Position numbers and translations under genes: made by a program. 42,013 nucleotides of DNA from Endozoicomonas acroporae (lineage in GTDB: Bacteria; Pseudomonadota; Gammaproteobacteria; Pseudomonadales; Endozoicomonadaceae), in assembly GCF_002864045.1 (NCBI RefSeq), contig NZ_PJPV01000097.1:1-42013 (forward strand), given 5' to 3'. Below the pieces are notes generated by a model that was not told the origin of the DNA, did no database searches, and worked only from the letters and a program-made list of their open reading frames with translations. This document shows, piece after piece, positions 33,701 through 42,013 of the stretch (positions are counted from its first letter, which is position 1; each line of letters starts with the position of its first letter).

Positions 33701-33931
33701 GGTCACTACCCATGACTCCCCACTGAATACCTGCTCTTCACCATGTTTAGTTAAGGGGTTGTTGCATTGAGGACTTAATCGGGTAACCGGCTTTGTTTCC
33801 CAGCCGAGCCATTTGCCTTTGCGTGCATCAACAGCCCGAACCATTAATCTGCCATCCTTGAATAAGCTGACAATATCATCAGCCGGGCGAGAACCGGGCG
33901 CAGGAGTCTGATCAACTGAAGATATAGTCAT
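30722..33931 (-). CDS. Large protein with SidE-phosphodiesterase-like region, paralogue 1
   Basis: A 1,069-residue protein without signal peptide or membrane helix. About residues 674-678 read HGLDH within VHGLDHALRTQLATEFLVEVLPD. They are followed by ELYHDAVAEDEHKD with His721-Asp722 and by LRFGDIVDIVRVIP. This His-rich, Arg-containing pattern resembles the phosphodiesterase domain of Legionella SidE effectors, which processes ADP-ribosylated ubiquitin, or the wider HD fold. The family link is from memory and moderate. The first 600 residues are of unknown function. The ADP-ribosyltransferase domain of SidE is not apparent. It is a tandem paralogue of the next gene upstream, with 231 bp between the two. 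The ATG has no strong ribosome binding site. It is a plausible secreted effector. Confidence 0.6.
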   Translation of the reverse strand: MTISSVDQTPAPGSRPADDIVSLFKDGRLMVRAVDARKGKWLGWETKPVTRLSPQCNNPLTKHGEEQVFSGESWVVTMLGPIERNEVELAWAYKHDAFTDAQGDFQPDKTHSKPIKKITDYVTLNIKMEEKYWQSKTIFPDTITSGRIDSTGYLLHQLSSRKNIEKTYPEIICRINLGLMHCGYLLDFNREATFDRVADMMQNILRLELGDAASAPGEFRQPLRLSVYDSERGVLFPPVKLQRHEIEAISANARTFSKYAQTMGQAITLFNVLVQSGVDRFLQLLINIPESIKPLAEAEKNPNLIKVLSTEDILSSLPELLEAIENARLLNINLPVQVLERLIDTSLFPASDLRDFKKQGNCIFLDRDLYRDRWQETKPTLGKQAQICRKALINRLFVPILLQGHCDYYSAHNPLVVCLLIAHGTRIDFQKRNVDVADSLWLLLAARYFCLENLLTLDEFRIIRHEILWQISCNKMVYTNGFITEIQPGNMASPEGIPNTLATFIDNLKKVLARQSVSTGADWVENLCRKLIGKKIYQQFYLNKNANGQKLLDYLQNGLSPQRFNDEQLIEHFRYMTTIPLSNNPLFSILKLFHREPRVNNFCVIRLPDKKTGQSEWLNKFLTAPPNFVQSELDRIDHYPAITRVAGWHYYQNLHPTVAKIILEGGKPGSRKVHGLDHALRTQLATEFLVEVLPDIHAPFKELLKNQPLLQELLPIAELYHDAVAEDEHKDVEERRAAELFQREMQSLHHYPDELIRLVSSALKNKNSNKMQPVRAPFTSDQQCSADELLLRQVLRFGDIVDIVRVIPCREDFPAIRLTPDSAEPGENRYFNPEAIELLRVVNKPEFTLLIRSALVSFRHLACITGGWHHKDANPFTTKYRLPVDNTKRRLMIEQASDPQQCMRDNLDDLVRLVMAAKAGIKPCLTDHPKRSDNLPLPDCWDPKTGSAGAYRKLHNEQELRQIELPENMTLTEKIIVAADELNHTMSLLSPATRHGMQSEIERLQQKGILPAIGTPPQSELEKIFRQPDCPGARILNERGLKVVSDEYDGRVVYRMKPNDQQQQKKAAR

Positions 33932-34051
33932 AAGGTGATTATTAATTTCTGTTTATTCAGTACTTTTGATTCAATAACTATCAAATAGTTCCTCCTCTGC
34001 TCCGTGATTTGACACTCTACACCGCTTTTTTAGTAGTTATGCAGTGGTCTG

Positions 34052-34090
34052 GGAGGCTGACCGGGAATAGACTGCCCTGCGCAGCAACTG
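34052..34090 (+). repeat. Half copy of the family-3 element
   Basis: GGAGGCTGACCGGGAATAG followed by ACTGCCCTGC resembles the left end of the element at 22298 (about 34 of 38 bases by eye). No matching right end is nearby. It lies between the two SidE-like genes. Confidence 0.5.
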
Positions 34091-34162
34091 CACATGGCTC
34101 CTGCATCCATGCAGTTGTGCGGCGGCGACAAACGGGTCTGAAAATCCGCTGGCAGGGAACTG

Positions 34163-37100
34163 TCAATGCATAACGGCAGCCTGTTTAGGGGCAGGGCCGT
34201 TATCGTGGAAGCAGGCGTCATGGTTAAGCTCATCGTGCCGCCTCTTTCTTTGTTGTCGTTGGCCGTTAGGCTGCATTCGATAAACGATCCTTCCTTCATG
34301 TTCATCAGACACCACCATAAGCCCTCGTTCATGCAGTATTCGGGCACCGACACAGTCCGGTTGCCGGAATATTTGCTCAAGCTCAGACTGCGGCGGTGTA
34401 CCGATGGCTGGCAGGATGCCCTTCTGCTGCAACCGCATCATTTCTGACTGCATACCATTGCGGGTGGCAGACGATAGCCTGAACACTGTGTGGTTCTGTT
34501 CATTGTTCAGTTTATCCGCGGCAACGATAATTTTTTCTGTCAGGGTCATGTTTTCAGGTAATTCAATCTGTCGCAGTTCCTGTTCATTGTGCAGCCTTCG
34601 GTAAGCACCGGCTGAGCCGGTTTGTGGGTCCCAGCAATCGGGGAGGGGCGGGTTGTCCGAGCGTTTGGGGTGATCGGTCAGGCAGGGTTTGATGCCGACT
34701 TTTTCGGCCATCACCAACCGGACCAGATCATCCAGATTATCACGCAAGCACTGCTGCGGATCAGACGCCTGTTCAATCAGCAACCGCCGTTGATGGTTAT
34801 CCACCGGCAAATGGTATTGCGTGGTGAACGGATTGGCGTCTTTGTGGTGCCAGCCTCCGGTAATGCAGGCCAGATGCCTGAAGCTCAGCAGTGCTGCCTG
34901 GATCAGCAGGGTAAACTCTGGTTTATTGACCACGCGGAGTAACTCAATGGCTTCCGGGTTAAAGTGGCGGTTCTCTACGGGCTCTGCAGAACCTGGTGTC
35001 AGTCGGATCGCGGGAAAATCGTCCCGGCAGGGGATGACCCGGACAATATCGACGATATCACCAAAGCGCAGCACCTGACGAAGCAGTAATTCCCTCGCCG
35101 GGCATTGCTGGTCACTGGTGAAGGGAGCCCTGACCGGCTGCATCTTGTTACTGTTTTTATTTTTCAGGGCACTGGTTACTAACCCGATCAGTTCATCCGG
35201 GTAATGATGCAAACCCTGCATATCACGCTGGAACAGTTCAGCAGCACGACGCTCTTCTAACTCTTTATGTTCATCTTCGGCAACCGCATCGTGGTACAGC
35301 TCGGCAATGGGCAGTAATTCCAGTAGCAGGGGCTGGTTTTTCAGTAGCTCCGCAAATGGAGCATGAACGTGAGGCAATACCTCCACAAGAAACTCGGTCG
35401 CCAGCTGTGTACGCAGGGCGTGATCCAGACCATGAACTTTGCGGAAACCGGTTTTTAAGCCTGCGCTCCCGGCCAGTATGAATTTGGCTTTGGTGGGATG
35501 GATGTTCTGGTAGTAATGCCGACCCGCTATCCGTGTGATTGCAGGATAGTAATCAACATCCCGGAGTTCACCTGGCGCAAAGTCCGGCGGGGCGGCCAGA
35601 AATTCATCCAGCCATTCGCCCGGGCCAACTTCTTTGTCTGGCAACCGGATAACACAGAAATTATGTACCCGTCGTATTTTGTGAGAAATCTCTATATGGC
35701 TGCCGGCTTCATACTCTTTCAGCGGTATGGTGCTCATGTAGCGAATATGGTCCATTAACTGTTCATCATTAAATCGCAGCGGTGATAGGCCACTTTGCAG
35801 ATAGTCCTGCAGTTTGCGCTCATCGACCTGGTCGTCCAGATAGAATTGGTCATATATTTCTTCTCCGATCAGTTCCCGGCACTGATCTTCAACCCAGCTG
35901 TCGTCGGTAGTTAGTGATTGTCTGGCTAACAGCGTTTCCAGATTGTCCATAAGCGTATCAAGGTTATTCAGTGTTTTCTCAGGGGGAGCCACTTGCCCCG
36001 GATTTATACTGGTGAAGTAATTTTTCGTATGAGTCATCTCGCTGCAGAGAAGCTGCCACAGTAGCTCGTGGCGGAGGATCCTGAGTTCATCCATTGTCAA
36101 CCAATGCTTTCTACAGAAATACCGGGCTGCCATTAACAGCCAGAGAATATTAATTGTTTGACGGGGGGTGTTTTGAAAGCTGATCCTGGTACCATGGGCA
36201 ATCAGAAGACAGGTGACTAATGGATTGTAGTCGGCGCTGGTATTACCGTTAAATAATATTGGGACAAACAATCTGTTCGTTAATGCCTTTCTGCAGAGCA
36301 CCGCTTGCTTGGCAAACATCGATTTCAGCTCCTTTATGCGATCCCTAGGGAGTAAATCCATCTCCAGGTAGAGATATTTATCCTGGTTTCTGAAATATGT
36401 TATTTCACCAAGGTAGATAGTTGTCGTGTTCACGATATTTTTCAGGAACTGTACCGGTATATTGACGTTAAGTAGTCGGGCATGTTCTATGGCTGCCAGT
36501 AATTCAGGCAGGCTATGTGACTCCAATAGACCCGGAGTTGTTAATATTTTTATGAGTTCCGGATTTTTATCTGTCTCTGCCACGGCTTTGACACTTTCCG
36601 GAATATTGGTCAGTAGCTGCAGAAAGCGATCACCACCGGACTTGGACAGCACCTTGAACAGTGTGCTGTCCCAACCCATGGAATGCGCATATTTAGAGAA
36701 TGCCCTGGCGTTCGCCGAAATCGCCTCCACTTCATGACGCTGCAGTTTCACCGGCTGGAATAGCGCACCCCGTTCTCTATCGAAGACCGACAGCTGCACA
36801 GGTTGACGAAATTCCTCAAGGGCGCTGGCATTGTTTTCCAGTTCAAGCAGCAAAATGTTCTGCATCATCCTGGCAACCCGGGCAAAGGTTGATTCTCTGG
36901 TAAAATCGAGAAGATACCCGCAGTGCATCAGGCCAAAATTAAGGTGGCAAATAACCTCCGGGTAGGTTGTGTCGGCATTTTTTCTGCGGGACGACTGATG
37001 GAACAAATAACCCTTCCAGCCGATGTGTCCGGAGGTGGTGTCCGGAAAGAGCGTTTTATTCTGGCAATATATTTCTTCTAATTTTGTATCAAGCGTTGCC

Positions 37101-37456
37101 AGGTCAGTGATTTTTTTTAACCGCTCGCTGTGTGTGTCTGAAGGCTGACAATTGCCGGTACTATCTGAAAAAGCATCTCTTTTATAGGCCCATATTAACT
37201 TGATAGCATCCACTGGTTGCAACATGGTGACTACCCATGGTGCGGCCCTGAATACCGGTCTTCCCAAATTTTCAGATAAAGGGTTTTTGCAATGGGGACT
37301 CAACAGCGTAACTGGTTTTGTTTCCCAGCCGTGCCATTTGCCCTTGCAAGCATCAACAGCCCTTAACATTAATCTGCCATGGTTAAATAAGCTGGTGGGG
37401 TCAGGAGCAGTGCGCACACCGGGCGTTGGATGGTCAACTGTGGCAATTGAGATCAT
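34163..37456 (-). CDS. Large protein with SidE-phosphodiesterase-like region, paralogue 2
   Basis: A 1,097-residue paralogue of the gene at 30722, about 60-65% identical by eye over the whole length. I chose ATG 37456 because MISIATVDHPTPG aligns with the paralogue's MTISSVDQTPAPG. An earlier ATG at 37477 adds seven residues. In this numbering HGLDH is at 675-679 and His722-Asp723 follow, so spacing agrees with the paralogue. The N-terminal block SLFNHGRLMLRAVDACKGKW is also shared. Its C-terminus runs about 20 residues further (KRRHDELNHDACFHDNG) because the DNA there, homologous beyond the other gene's stop, is read in a different frame. Function as for paralogue 1, inferred only. Confidence 0.6.
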   Translation of the reverse strand: MISIATVDHPTPGVRTAPDPTSLFNHGRLMLRAVDACKGKWHGWETKPVTLLSPHCKNPLSENLGRPVFRAAPWVVTMLQPVDAIKLIWAYKRDAFSDSTGNCQPSDTHSERLKKITDLATLDTKLEEIYCQNKTLFPDTTSGHIGWKGYLFHQSSRRKNADTTYPEVICHLNFGLMHCGYLLDFTRESTFARVARMMQNILLLELENNASALEEFRQPVQLSVFDRERGALFQPVKLQRHEVEAISANARAFSKYAHSMGWDSTLFKVLSKSGGDRFLQLLTNIPESVKAVAETDKNPELIKILTTPGLLESHSLPELLAAIEHARLLNVNIPVQFLKNIVNTTTIYLGEITYFRNQDKYLYLEMDLLPRDRIKELKSMFAKQAVLCRKALTNRLFVPILFNGNTSADYNPLVTCLLIAHGTRISFQNTPRQTINILWLLMAARYFCRKHWLTMDELRILRHELLWQLLCSEMTHTKNYFTSINPGQVAPPEKTLNNLDTLMDNLETLLARQSLTTDDSWVEDQCRELIGEEIYDQFYLDDQVDERKLQDYLQSGLSPLRFNDEQLMDHIRYMSTIPLKEYEAGSHIEISHKIRRVHNFCVIRLPDKEVGPGEWLDEFLAAPPDFAPGELRDVDYYPAITRIAGRHYYQNIHPTKAKFILAGSAGLKTGFRKVHGLDHALRTQLATEFLVEVLPHVHAPFAELLKNQPLLLELLPIAELYHDAVAEDEHKELEERRAAELFQRDMQGLHHYPDELIGLVTSALKNKNSNKMQPVRAPFTSDQQCPARELLLRQVLRFGDIVDIVRVIPCRDDFPAIRLTPGSAEPVENRHFNPEAIELLRVVNKPEFTLLIQAALLSFRHLACITGGWHHKDANPFTTQYHLPVDNHQRRLLIEQASDPQQCLRDNLDDLVRLVMAEKVGIKPCLTDHPKRSDNPPLPDCWDPQTGSAGAYRRLHNEQELRQIELPENMTLTEKIIVAADKLNNEQNHTVFRLSSATRNGMQSEMMRLQQKGILPAIGTPPQSELEQIFRQPDCVGARILHERGLMVVSDEHEGRIVYRMQPNGQRQQRKRRHDELNHDACFHDNGPAPKQAAVMH

Positions 37457-37728
37457 AAGATTTTCTAATTCTCTCATTATATGGTCAGTTATCCCCAGTG
37501 GTTTGATTCGATAAACCTCAAAGAGTTCCCCCTCCCCCCCTTGATTTTAATCGTCTGGATGCTTTTTCAGTGTTGTTTCAGGTGATTTAAAACCGGTCGA
37601 ACTATACTGGGCAGGTCTCGTTTAATTTGAGCATTCTTTCTGTGCTTTTTTACGGGCTCTGAAATCTTCCCCCTATTCCTTTTTCAGCTAATCTGTGAAG
37701 GTCGATATTTATTGTGAGGTAAGTGCTT

Positions 37729-37962
37729 ATGCCGTTTGTCTCTGTGAAAACGGTCAAGGGGCTGTTTAATGAAATCCAGAAACAGGAAGTGATGGATGGA
37801 ATCTCTAAGCTGCTGGTGGAGGTTGCAGCAGGTGGTGAAGATCGTTTTCAGCAGGCGGTCTGGGTGGTCATTGAAGAGGAGGAGCCCGGAAACTGGAGTC
37901 TTGGGGGGAATAGCCCGGAGCTGGAGGCATCAAGACAAAAGCGGGGAACCGGTAAGCCCTGA
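37729..37962 (+). CDS. 4-oxalocrotonate tautomerase-like small protein
   Basis: A 77-residue protein from ATG 37729 (MPFVSVKTVKGLF). The proline right after Met would become the catalytic Pro1 in the tautomerase superfamily. QKQEVMDGISKLLVEV and the AVWVVIEEEEPGNWSLGG end also fit a 4-OT-like fold. An in-frame GTG at 37723 is two codons upstream but would hide the proline. The ribosome binding site is GAGGTAA. The C-terminal ~15 residues are an extra tail. Substrate unknown. Confidence 0.7.
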   Translation: MPFVSVKTVKGLFNEIQKQEVMDGISKLLVEVAAGGEDRFQQAVWVVIEEEEPGNWSLGGNSPELEASRQKRGTGKP

Positions 37963-38070
37963 CGCCAGAAACGATAATTTCATAAGGTTGGTTACTTATT
38001 AGTTCCCTTGGTAATTACCCTGCTATAAGATGCAAAAAATAAAAGACAATAAGCATGTGATGGAGTGATT

Positions 38071-39192
38071 GTGCCGGAAGTCGTGATCAGTGGTACCGGG
38101 TTATATACCCCGCCGGGGGCCATCAGTAATGATGAGCTGGTCAATGCATTCAATGCCTGGGTCGACCAGCAGAATGAAAACAACAAAGAGGCCATAGCCG
38201 CCGGCGAATTGGAACCGCTGGCCAGAAGCAGTAGTGAGTTTATTGAAAAAGCCTCCGGAATTGTTAGCCGCTACGTGGTTAATCGGGAAGGCGTTCTTGA
38301 TCCGCAGAGAATGGTTCCACGAATTCCCGAGCGTGGCAATGAGGACATCTCTGTCCAGTGCGAAATGGCACTCCATGCCGCCAGAGGGGCTCTTGCCCAG
38401 GCCCGGGTAGAGCCATCCGGCGTGGATATGATTATTGTCGCCTGTTCCAATATGCAGCGCCCTTACCCGGCCATTGCCGTTGAGATCCAGCAGTTTCTCG
38501 GTGGCGGTGGTTATGGTTATGACATGAATGTCGCCTGTTCTTCGGCTACCTTTGGTATCCAGGCTGGCGTCGACGCTATTCGCAGCGGGTCTGCAAAACG
38601 GGTATTGATGGTGAACCCGGAAATTTGTTCAGGTCATCTGAACTTCCGTGACCGGGACAGTCACTTTATTTTTGGTGATGCCTGTACTGCCGTATTGCTG
38701 GAGAGTGAAGACATTGCCAGACGGAAAGATGGCTACCGGGTACTCGGCTGTCACCTGTGGACTCAGTTCTCCAATAATATCCGTAACAACTTTGGCTTTC
38801 TGAATCGTGCGGATGAAACCGGTGTCGGCAAGCCCGACAAACTGTTTGTCCAGAATGGCCGGAAAGTCTTTAAAGAAGTTTGCCCCCAGGTGGTGAAGCA
38901 TATTTCTGATCACCTTGAGTCTCTTGCGCTTACCCCCGGTGATTTGAGCCGTTTATGGCTGCATCAGGCAAACTTGAATATGAACCAATTGGTGGCGCGC
39001 AAGCTGCTGGGCCGTGAGCCAGAGCCCCGGGAAGCGCCGGTGATTCTCAATGAGTACGCTAATACCAGTTCAGCCGGTTCGATCATTGCCTTTCATAAAC
39101 ACTCGCTGGATCTGACATCGGGGGATAAAGGTGTCATTTGCTCTTTCGGGGCAGGTTACTCCATCGGTAGCGTGGTGGTTGAAAAGCAGTAA
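38071..39192 (+). CDS. Beta-ketoacyl-ACP synthase III (FabH-like)
   Basis: A 374-residue condensing enzyme from GTG 38071, preceded by TGGAG at five bases. An in-frame GTG at 38065 would lie inside that site. It has the FabH-type triad of Cys156 (VACSSATFG), His298 (HQANLN) and Asn331 (YANTSSAG). GTGLYTPPGAISNDELV and RIPERGNEDISV match the longer, approximately 373-residue FabH variants that I recall from Pseudomonas (a second FabH-like enzyme), which can make beta-ketoacyl primers, possibly from longer acyl-CoA. Which one cannot be told from sequence. It sits alone, before the family-2 element. Confidence 0.85.
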   Translation: MPEVVISGTGLYTPPGAISNDELVNAFNAWVDQQNENNKEAIAAGELEPLARSSSEFIEKASGIVSRYVVNREGVLDPQRMVPRIPERGNEDISVQCEMALHAARGALAQARVEPSGVDMIIVACSNMQRPYPAIAVEIQQFLGGGGYGYDMNVACSSATFGIQAGVDAIRSGSAKRVLMVNPEICSGHLNFRDRDSHFIFGDACTAVLLESEDIARRKDGYRVLGCHLWTQFSNNIRNNFGFLNRADETGVGKPDKLFVQNGRKVFKEVCPQVVKHISDHLESLALTPGDLSRLWLHQANLNMNQLVARKLLGREPEPREAPVILNEYANTSSAGSIIAFHKHSLDLTSGDKGVICSFGAGYSIGSVVVEKQ

Positions 39193-39208
39193 TTTTAATA
39201 TTGGTTCC

Positions 39209-39404
39209 TGGTACATGGTTACAATGAGTTTGACGGGCTGTAGTGCCTCCGTACTCCGTTCGTCCTGAGCTTGTCGAAGGCCGGAAACTCCGGACTTTGA
39301 TAGATCGTGCCAAGCACCCTTCGTCCGAGCATCCTGAGCGGAGCCGAAGGACGCTCAGGGTGAACGGAGATTGTACACGTCAAACTCATTGAAACCATGT
39401 ACCA
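39209..39404. repeat. Family-2 inverted-repeat element, copy 2
   Basis: About 196 bp. TGGTACATGGTTACAATGAG faces the inverse CTCATTGAAACCATGTACCA, with perfect ten-base ends and inner GTCCTGAGCTTGTCGAAGG. It is a homologue of 30419-30614. Its centre carries a longer CTTCGTCCGAGCATCCTGAGC hairpin stretch than the first copy. Confidence 0.8.
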
Positions 39405-39515
39405 AGTTCCAGTGATAAGTCCAAACTTGTCACCGGGCTTCCGGCTGTATATGCTTGTCCGCTTTTTATTGAATACGTCAATAAATTTGTCACATTCCAA
39501 GCCAGACGATGTCTC

Positions 39516-40219
<704 letters not shown>

Positions 40220-40273
40220 GTGAGATAGTTGCCTGATGTTGTTGCCTCGGCAATGACTGTTGATCAAAACAAA

Positions 40274-40308
40274 AGTCGGGGGTGTGAGAAAGCGCCACCG
40301 GCTTTTTT
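40274..40308 (+). terminator. Intrinsic terminator after adk
   Basis: AGTCGGGGGTG pairs with CGCCACCGGCT (one mismatch, two G-T pairs) with an 8-base loop, followed by TTTTTT. It separates adk from tsaB. Confidence 0.75.
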
Positions 40309-40403
40309 GTAATGACTGAAAATACGGTTGTAATGAACTGCCAGTCTTATCAAAATAGCCCCCTGGCCTTGTTGCTGACTCACCAAAACAGTAAAGACTC
40401 CCC

Positions 40404-41075
40404 ATGAAACTGCTTGCTCTTGATACCGCAACGGAAGCCTGTTCTGTTGCCCTTAACCTTGATGGCGATGTGATTGAACGCTTTGAGCTGACTCCCCGCC
40501 GACACAGCCGTGATCTGCTGCCAATGGTTGAAGACGTTCTGGCTCAGGCCGGCTTAAGCCTTAAGCAGCTGGATGCCCTGGCTTTTGGTCGGGGGCCAGG
40601 GGCATTTACCGGCCTCAGGGTGGCGACCGCCATGGTTCAGGGGTTGGCGTTTGCGGTTGATCTGCCGGTGGTTCCGGTCTCGACGCTGGCGGCTCTGGCT
40701 CAGCAGGGGCTCAGGGAGCACCAGGCAGCAAAAGTGTTGAGTGCCATTGATGCCAGAATGGATGAGGTCTACTGGGGGGCGTTTTCCGAGTCGGATGGCT
40801 TAATGGTGCCGGTTGCTGCGGAAATAGTGACCCTGCCAGAAAACGTTGTAGTACCGGTTATGGATGGGTACTGGTTCGGGATGGGCACTGGTTGGGCATT
40901 CAGGCATCGACTGTCGGCCACCGTGGTTGATTGTCAGATTGAAGCCTGGCCCAGGGCCCATGATATAGCCCTGCTGGCTGCTGCCGACTTTAAACGGGGT
41001 AAAGGGCTGCCTGCGGAGCAGGCCATGCCGGTGTATCTTCGGGATAAGGTAGCTCTGAAAAAATCAGAACGTTAA
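40404..41075 (+). CDS. tsaB: tRNA t6A biosynthesis protein TsaB
   Basis: A 223-residue protein of the TsaB (YeaZ) family, an inactive kinase-like relative of TsaD that supports t6A37 modification of ANN-decoding tRNAs. [17 protein letters not shown] at the start, [14 protein letters not shown] and [13 protein letters not shown] are the family landmarks. It is cytoplasmic. It is followed after 16 bp by uppP and likely co-transcribed with it. No strong ribosome binding site precedes the ATG. Confidence 0.93.
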   Translation: MKLLALDTATEACSVALNLDGDVIERFELTPRRHSRDLLPMVEDVLAQAGLSLKQLDALAFGRGPGAFTGLRVATAMVQGLAFAVDLPVVPVSTLAALAQQGLREHQAAKVLSAIDARMDEVYWGAFSESDGLMVPVAAEIVTLPENVVVPVMDGYWFGMGTGWAFRHRLSATVVDCQIEAWPRAHDIALLAAADFKRGKGLPAEQAMPVYLRDKVALKKSER

Positions 41076-41091
41076 GCAAGGACGGATCGTT

Positions 41092-41895
41092 ATGGACACT
41101 CTACAGACCATTATCCTGGCGCTGATCCAGGGCATTACCGAATTTCTTCCTATCTCCAGCTCGGGCCACCTGATTTTGCCCGCTCAGTTGCTTGGCTGGA
41201 CGGACCAGGGGCTGGCATTTGATGTCGCTGTGCACATTGGTACGCTGGCTGCCGTCATTGCCTATTTCTGGCAAGACCTCTTTGCCATTGCCCGTGACTG
41301 GCTGGGCTCTCTGGTGGGGAAGGGCGCTACCGTTAACAGCCGTCTTGGCTGGTATCTGATTTTTGCCACATTGCCGGCCGTGGTATTTGGTCTGGCCCTG
41401 AAAAAAATGGGGCTGGATGAGGCGATGCGGACCGTTGCGGTTATTGCCGGTACCACCCTGATTTTTGGTGCCCTGCTGGGCTGGGCAGATCTGCAAGGCA
41501 AGCGTATTCAACCCCTGGAGCAGATGTCTTTCAGGCAGGCGATGCTGATTGGCTTTGCCCAGGCGCTGGCGCTGATTCCGGGCACATCCCGTTCTGGTAT
41601 TACCATGACGGCCGCGTTAATGATGGGCTTTACCCGTGATGCGGCTGCCCGGTTCTCGTTCCTGCTGTCCATTCCTGTGATTCTGGGGGCGGGTAGCCTG
41701 CTGATGCTGGATCTGGCAGAAAGCACGGTGCCGGTGGACTGGCCGACACTGTCCCTTGGAACCCTGGTGTCGGCTGTCAGTGCCTGGCTCTGTGTGCATT
41801 TCTTCCTGGCATTTATCAACCGTATCGGGCTTATGCCATTTGTCATCTACCGGATGGTTCTGGGTGTGGTGCTGCTTGGATTTGTATTCTTATAG
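41092..41895 (+). CDS. uppP: Undecaprenyl-diphosphate phosphatase
   Basis: A 267-residue multi-pass inner-membrane enzyme (BacA/UppP) that recycles undecaprenyl diphosphate for cell-wall and envelope glycan synthesis. The two family signatures are present: [15 protein letters not shown] near residue 16 and [14 protein letters not shown] near residue 165. About eight hydrophobic helices are visible. Ribosome binding site AAGGA. It ends in a clear terminator at 41906. Confidence 0.95.
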   Translation: MDTLQTIILALIQGITEFLPISSSGHLILPAQLLGWTDQGLAFDVAVHIGTLAAVIAYFWQDLFAIARDWLGSLVGKGATVNSRLGWYLIFATLPAVVFGLALKKMGLDEAMRTVAVIAGTTLIFGALLGWADLQGKRIQPLEQMSFRQAMLIGFAQALALIPGTSRSGITMTAALMMGFTRDAAARFSFLLSIPVILGAGSLLMLDLAESTVPVDWPTLSLGTLVSAVSAWLCVHFFLAFINRIGLMPFVIYRMVLGVVLLGFVFL

Positions 41896-41905
41896 AAAGG
41901 AATAG

Positions 41906-41932
41906 TGATCGGCTGAGAATCAGCCGATCATT
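41906..41932 (+). terminator. Terminator after uppP
   Basis: TGATCGGCTGA pairs perfectly with TCAGCCGATCA around a GAA loop. The T tract is short (TTTAA), and it runs into the left end of a family-1 element. Confidence 0.8.
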
Positions 41933-42013
41933 TAAGTAGTTGGCCAAATGGAATCGTATATTTCTGGCTAAGTGGGCAGTTGCTATGCAAGGCGCAACGT
42001 AGGGAGCATAGCC
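41933..42013. repeat. Family-1 MITE, copy 4, cut by the window end
   Basis: TA at 41933-41934 is followed by AGTAGTTGGCCAAATGGAATC, the right-arm end of the family-1 element read in inverse orientation, then GGCTAAGTGGGCAGTTGC and onward to the window end. The second arm is beyond the window. Inserted immediately after the uppP terminator. Confidence 0.85.

Noticed and set aside
34030..34380. A 116-residue minus-strand open frame between the SidE-like genes
   Set aside because: It overlaps the end of paralogue 2 in another frame and continues into a repeat remnant. No ribosome binding site or recognisable motif.
30722..37456. A SidE mono-ADP-ribosyltransferase domain in the large paralogues
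   Set aside because: I looked for the R, S-T-S and E-x-E pattern of mART enzymes and could not find a convincing arrangement. Only the phosphodiesterase-like part is supported.

Overview
The window reads as a chromosomal segment of a gammaproteobacterium of the Oceanospirillales/Hahellaceae kind. My best guess is Endozoicomonas or a close relative. The housekeeping proteins (Ndh, YejK, Ppc, Adk, TsaB, UppP, YjiG/YjiH) match the gammaproteobacterial forms I remember, and a RING-H2/ankyrin protein plus SidE-like proteins fit a host-associated lifestyle. The genus is inferred from recalled protein character, not from a search.

Layout. 1-4020: a heterodimeric ABC exporter (mdlA/mdlB) with a short palindromic repeat between the genes. 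4141-11883: an M13 lipoprotein peptidase, a YhhY-type acetyltransferase, a peptidase E homologue, and an RND permease overlapping its membrane fusion protein. 12096-13905: tRNA-Lys(TTT), ndh and a DUF3094-like small membrane protein. 14098-20540 is the accessory core: a three-to-four-copy array of RING-H2 (plus ankyrin) genes alternating with a small converging phage-like gene, ended by a broken IS66 transposase. 20628-30424: a methyltransferase, a periplasmic helical protein, yejK, a TetR regulator divergent from a peroxiredoxin-like gene, a DTW-domain gene, a YfcZ-like gene, yjiHG and ppc. 30722-37456: two tandem paralogues of about 1,070-1,100 residues with a SidE-phosphodiesterase-like region. 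37729-41895: a tautomerase, a FabH-like ketosynthase, adk, tsaB and uppP.

Three families of small non-coding inverted-repeat elements are scattered through the window. Family 1 (159-161 bp) has copies at 73, 14861, 19636 and 41935 and a 26-bp remnant at 2168. The copy at 14861 can be compared with an intact paralogous site at 17767, which shows a TA target duplication, as for Tc1/mariner/IS630-type MITEs. Family 2 (about 196 bp) is at 30419 and 39209. Family 3 (166 bp) is at 22298, with a half copy at 34052.

The most interesting biology is the proximity, within about 23 kb, of a RING-H2/ankyrin protein (candidate host-directed ubiquitin ligase) and two large proteins with an HGLDH...HD region resembling the SidE-family phosphodiesterase that acts on phosphoribosyl-ubiquitin. 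I see no SidE mono-ADP-ribosyltransferase domain and no secretion system in the window. A joint role in host ubiquitin manipulation is therefore a hypothesis.
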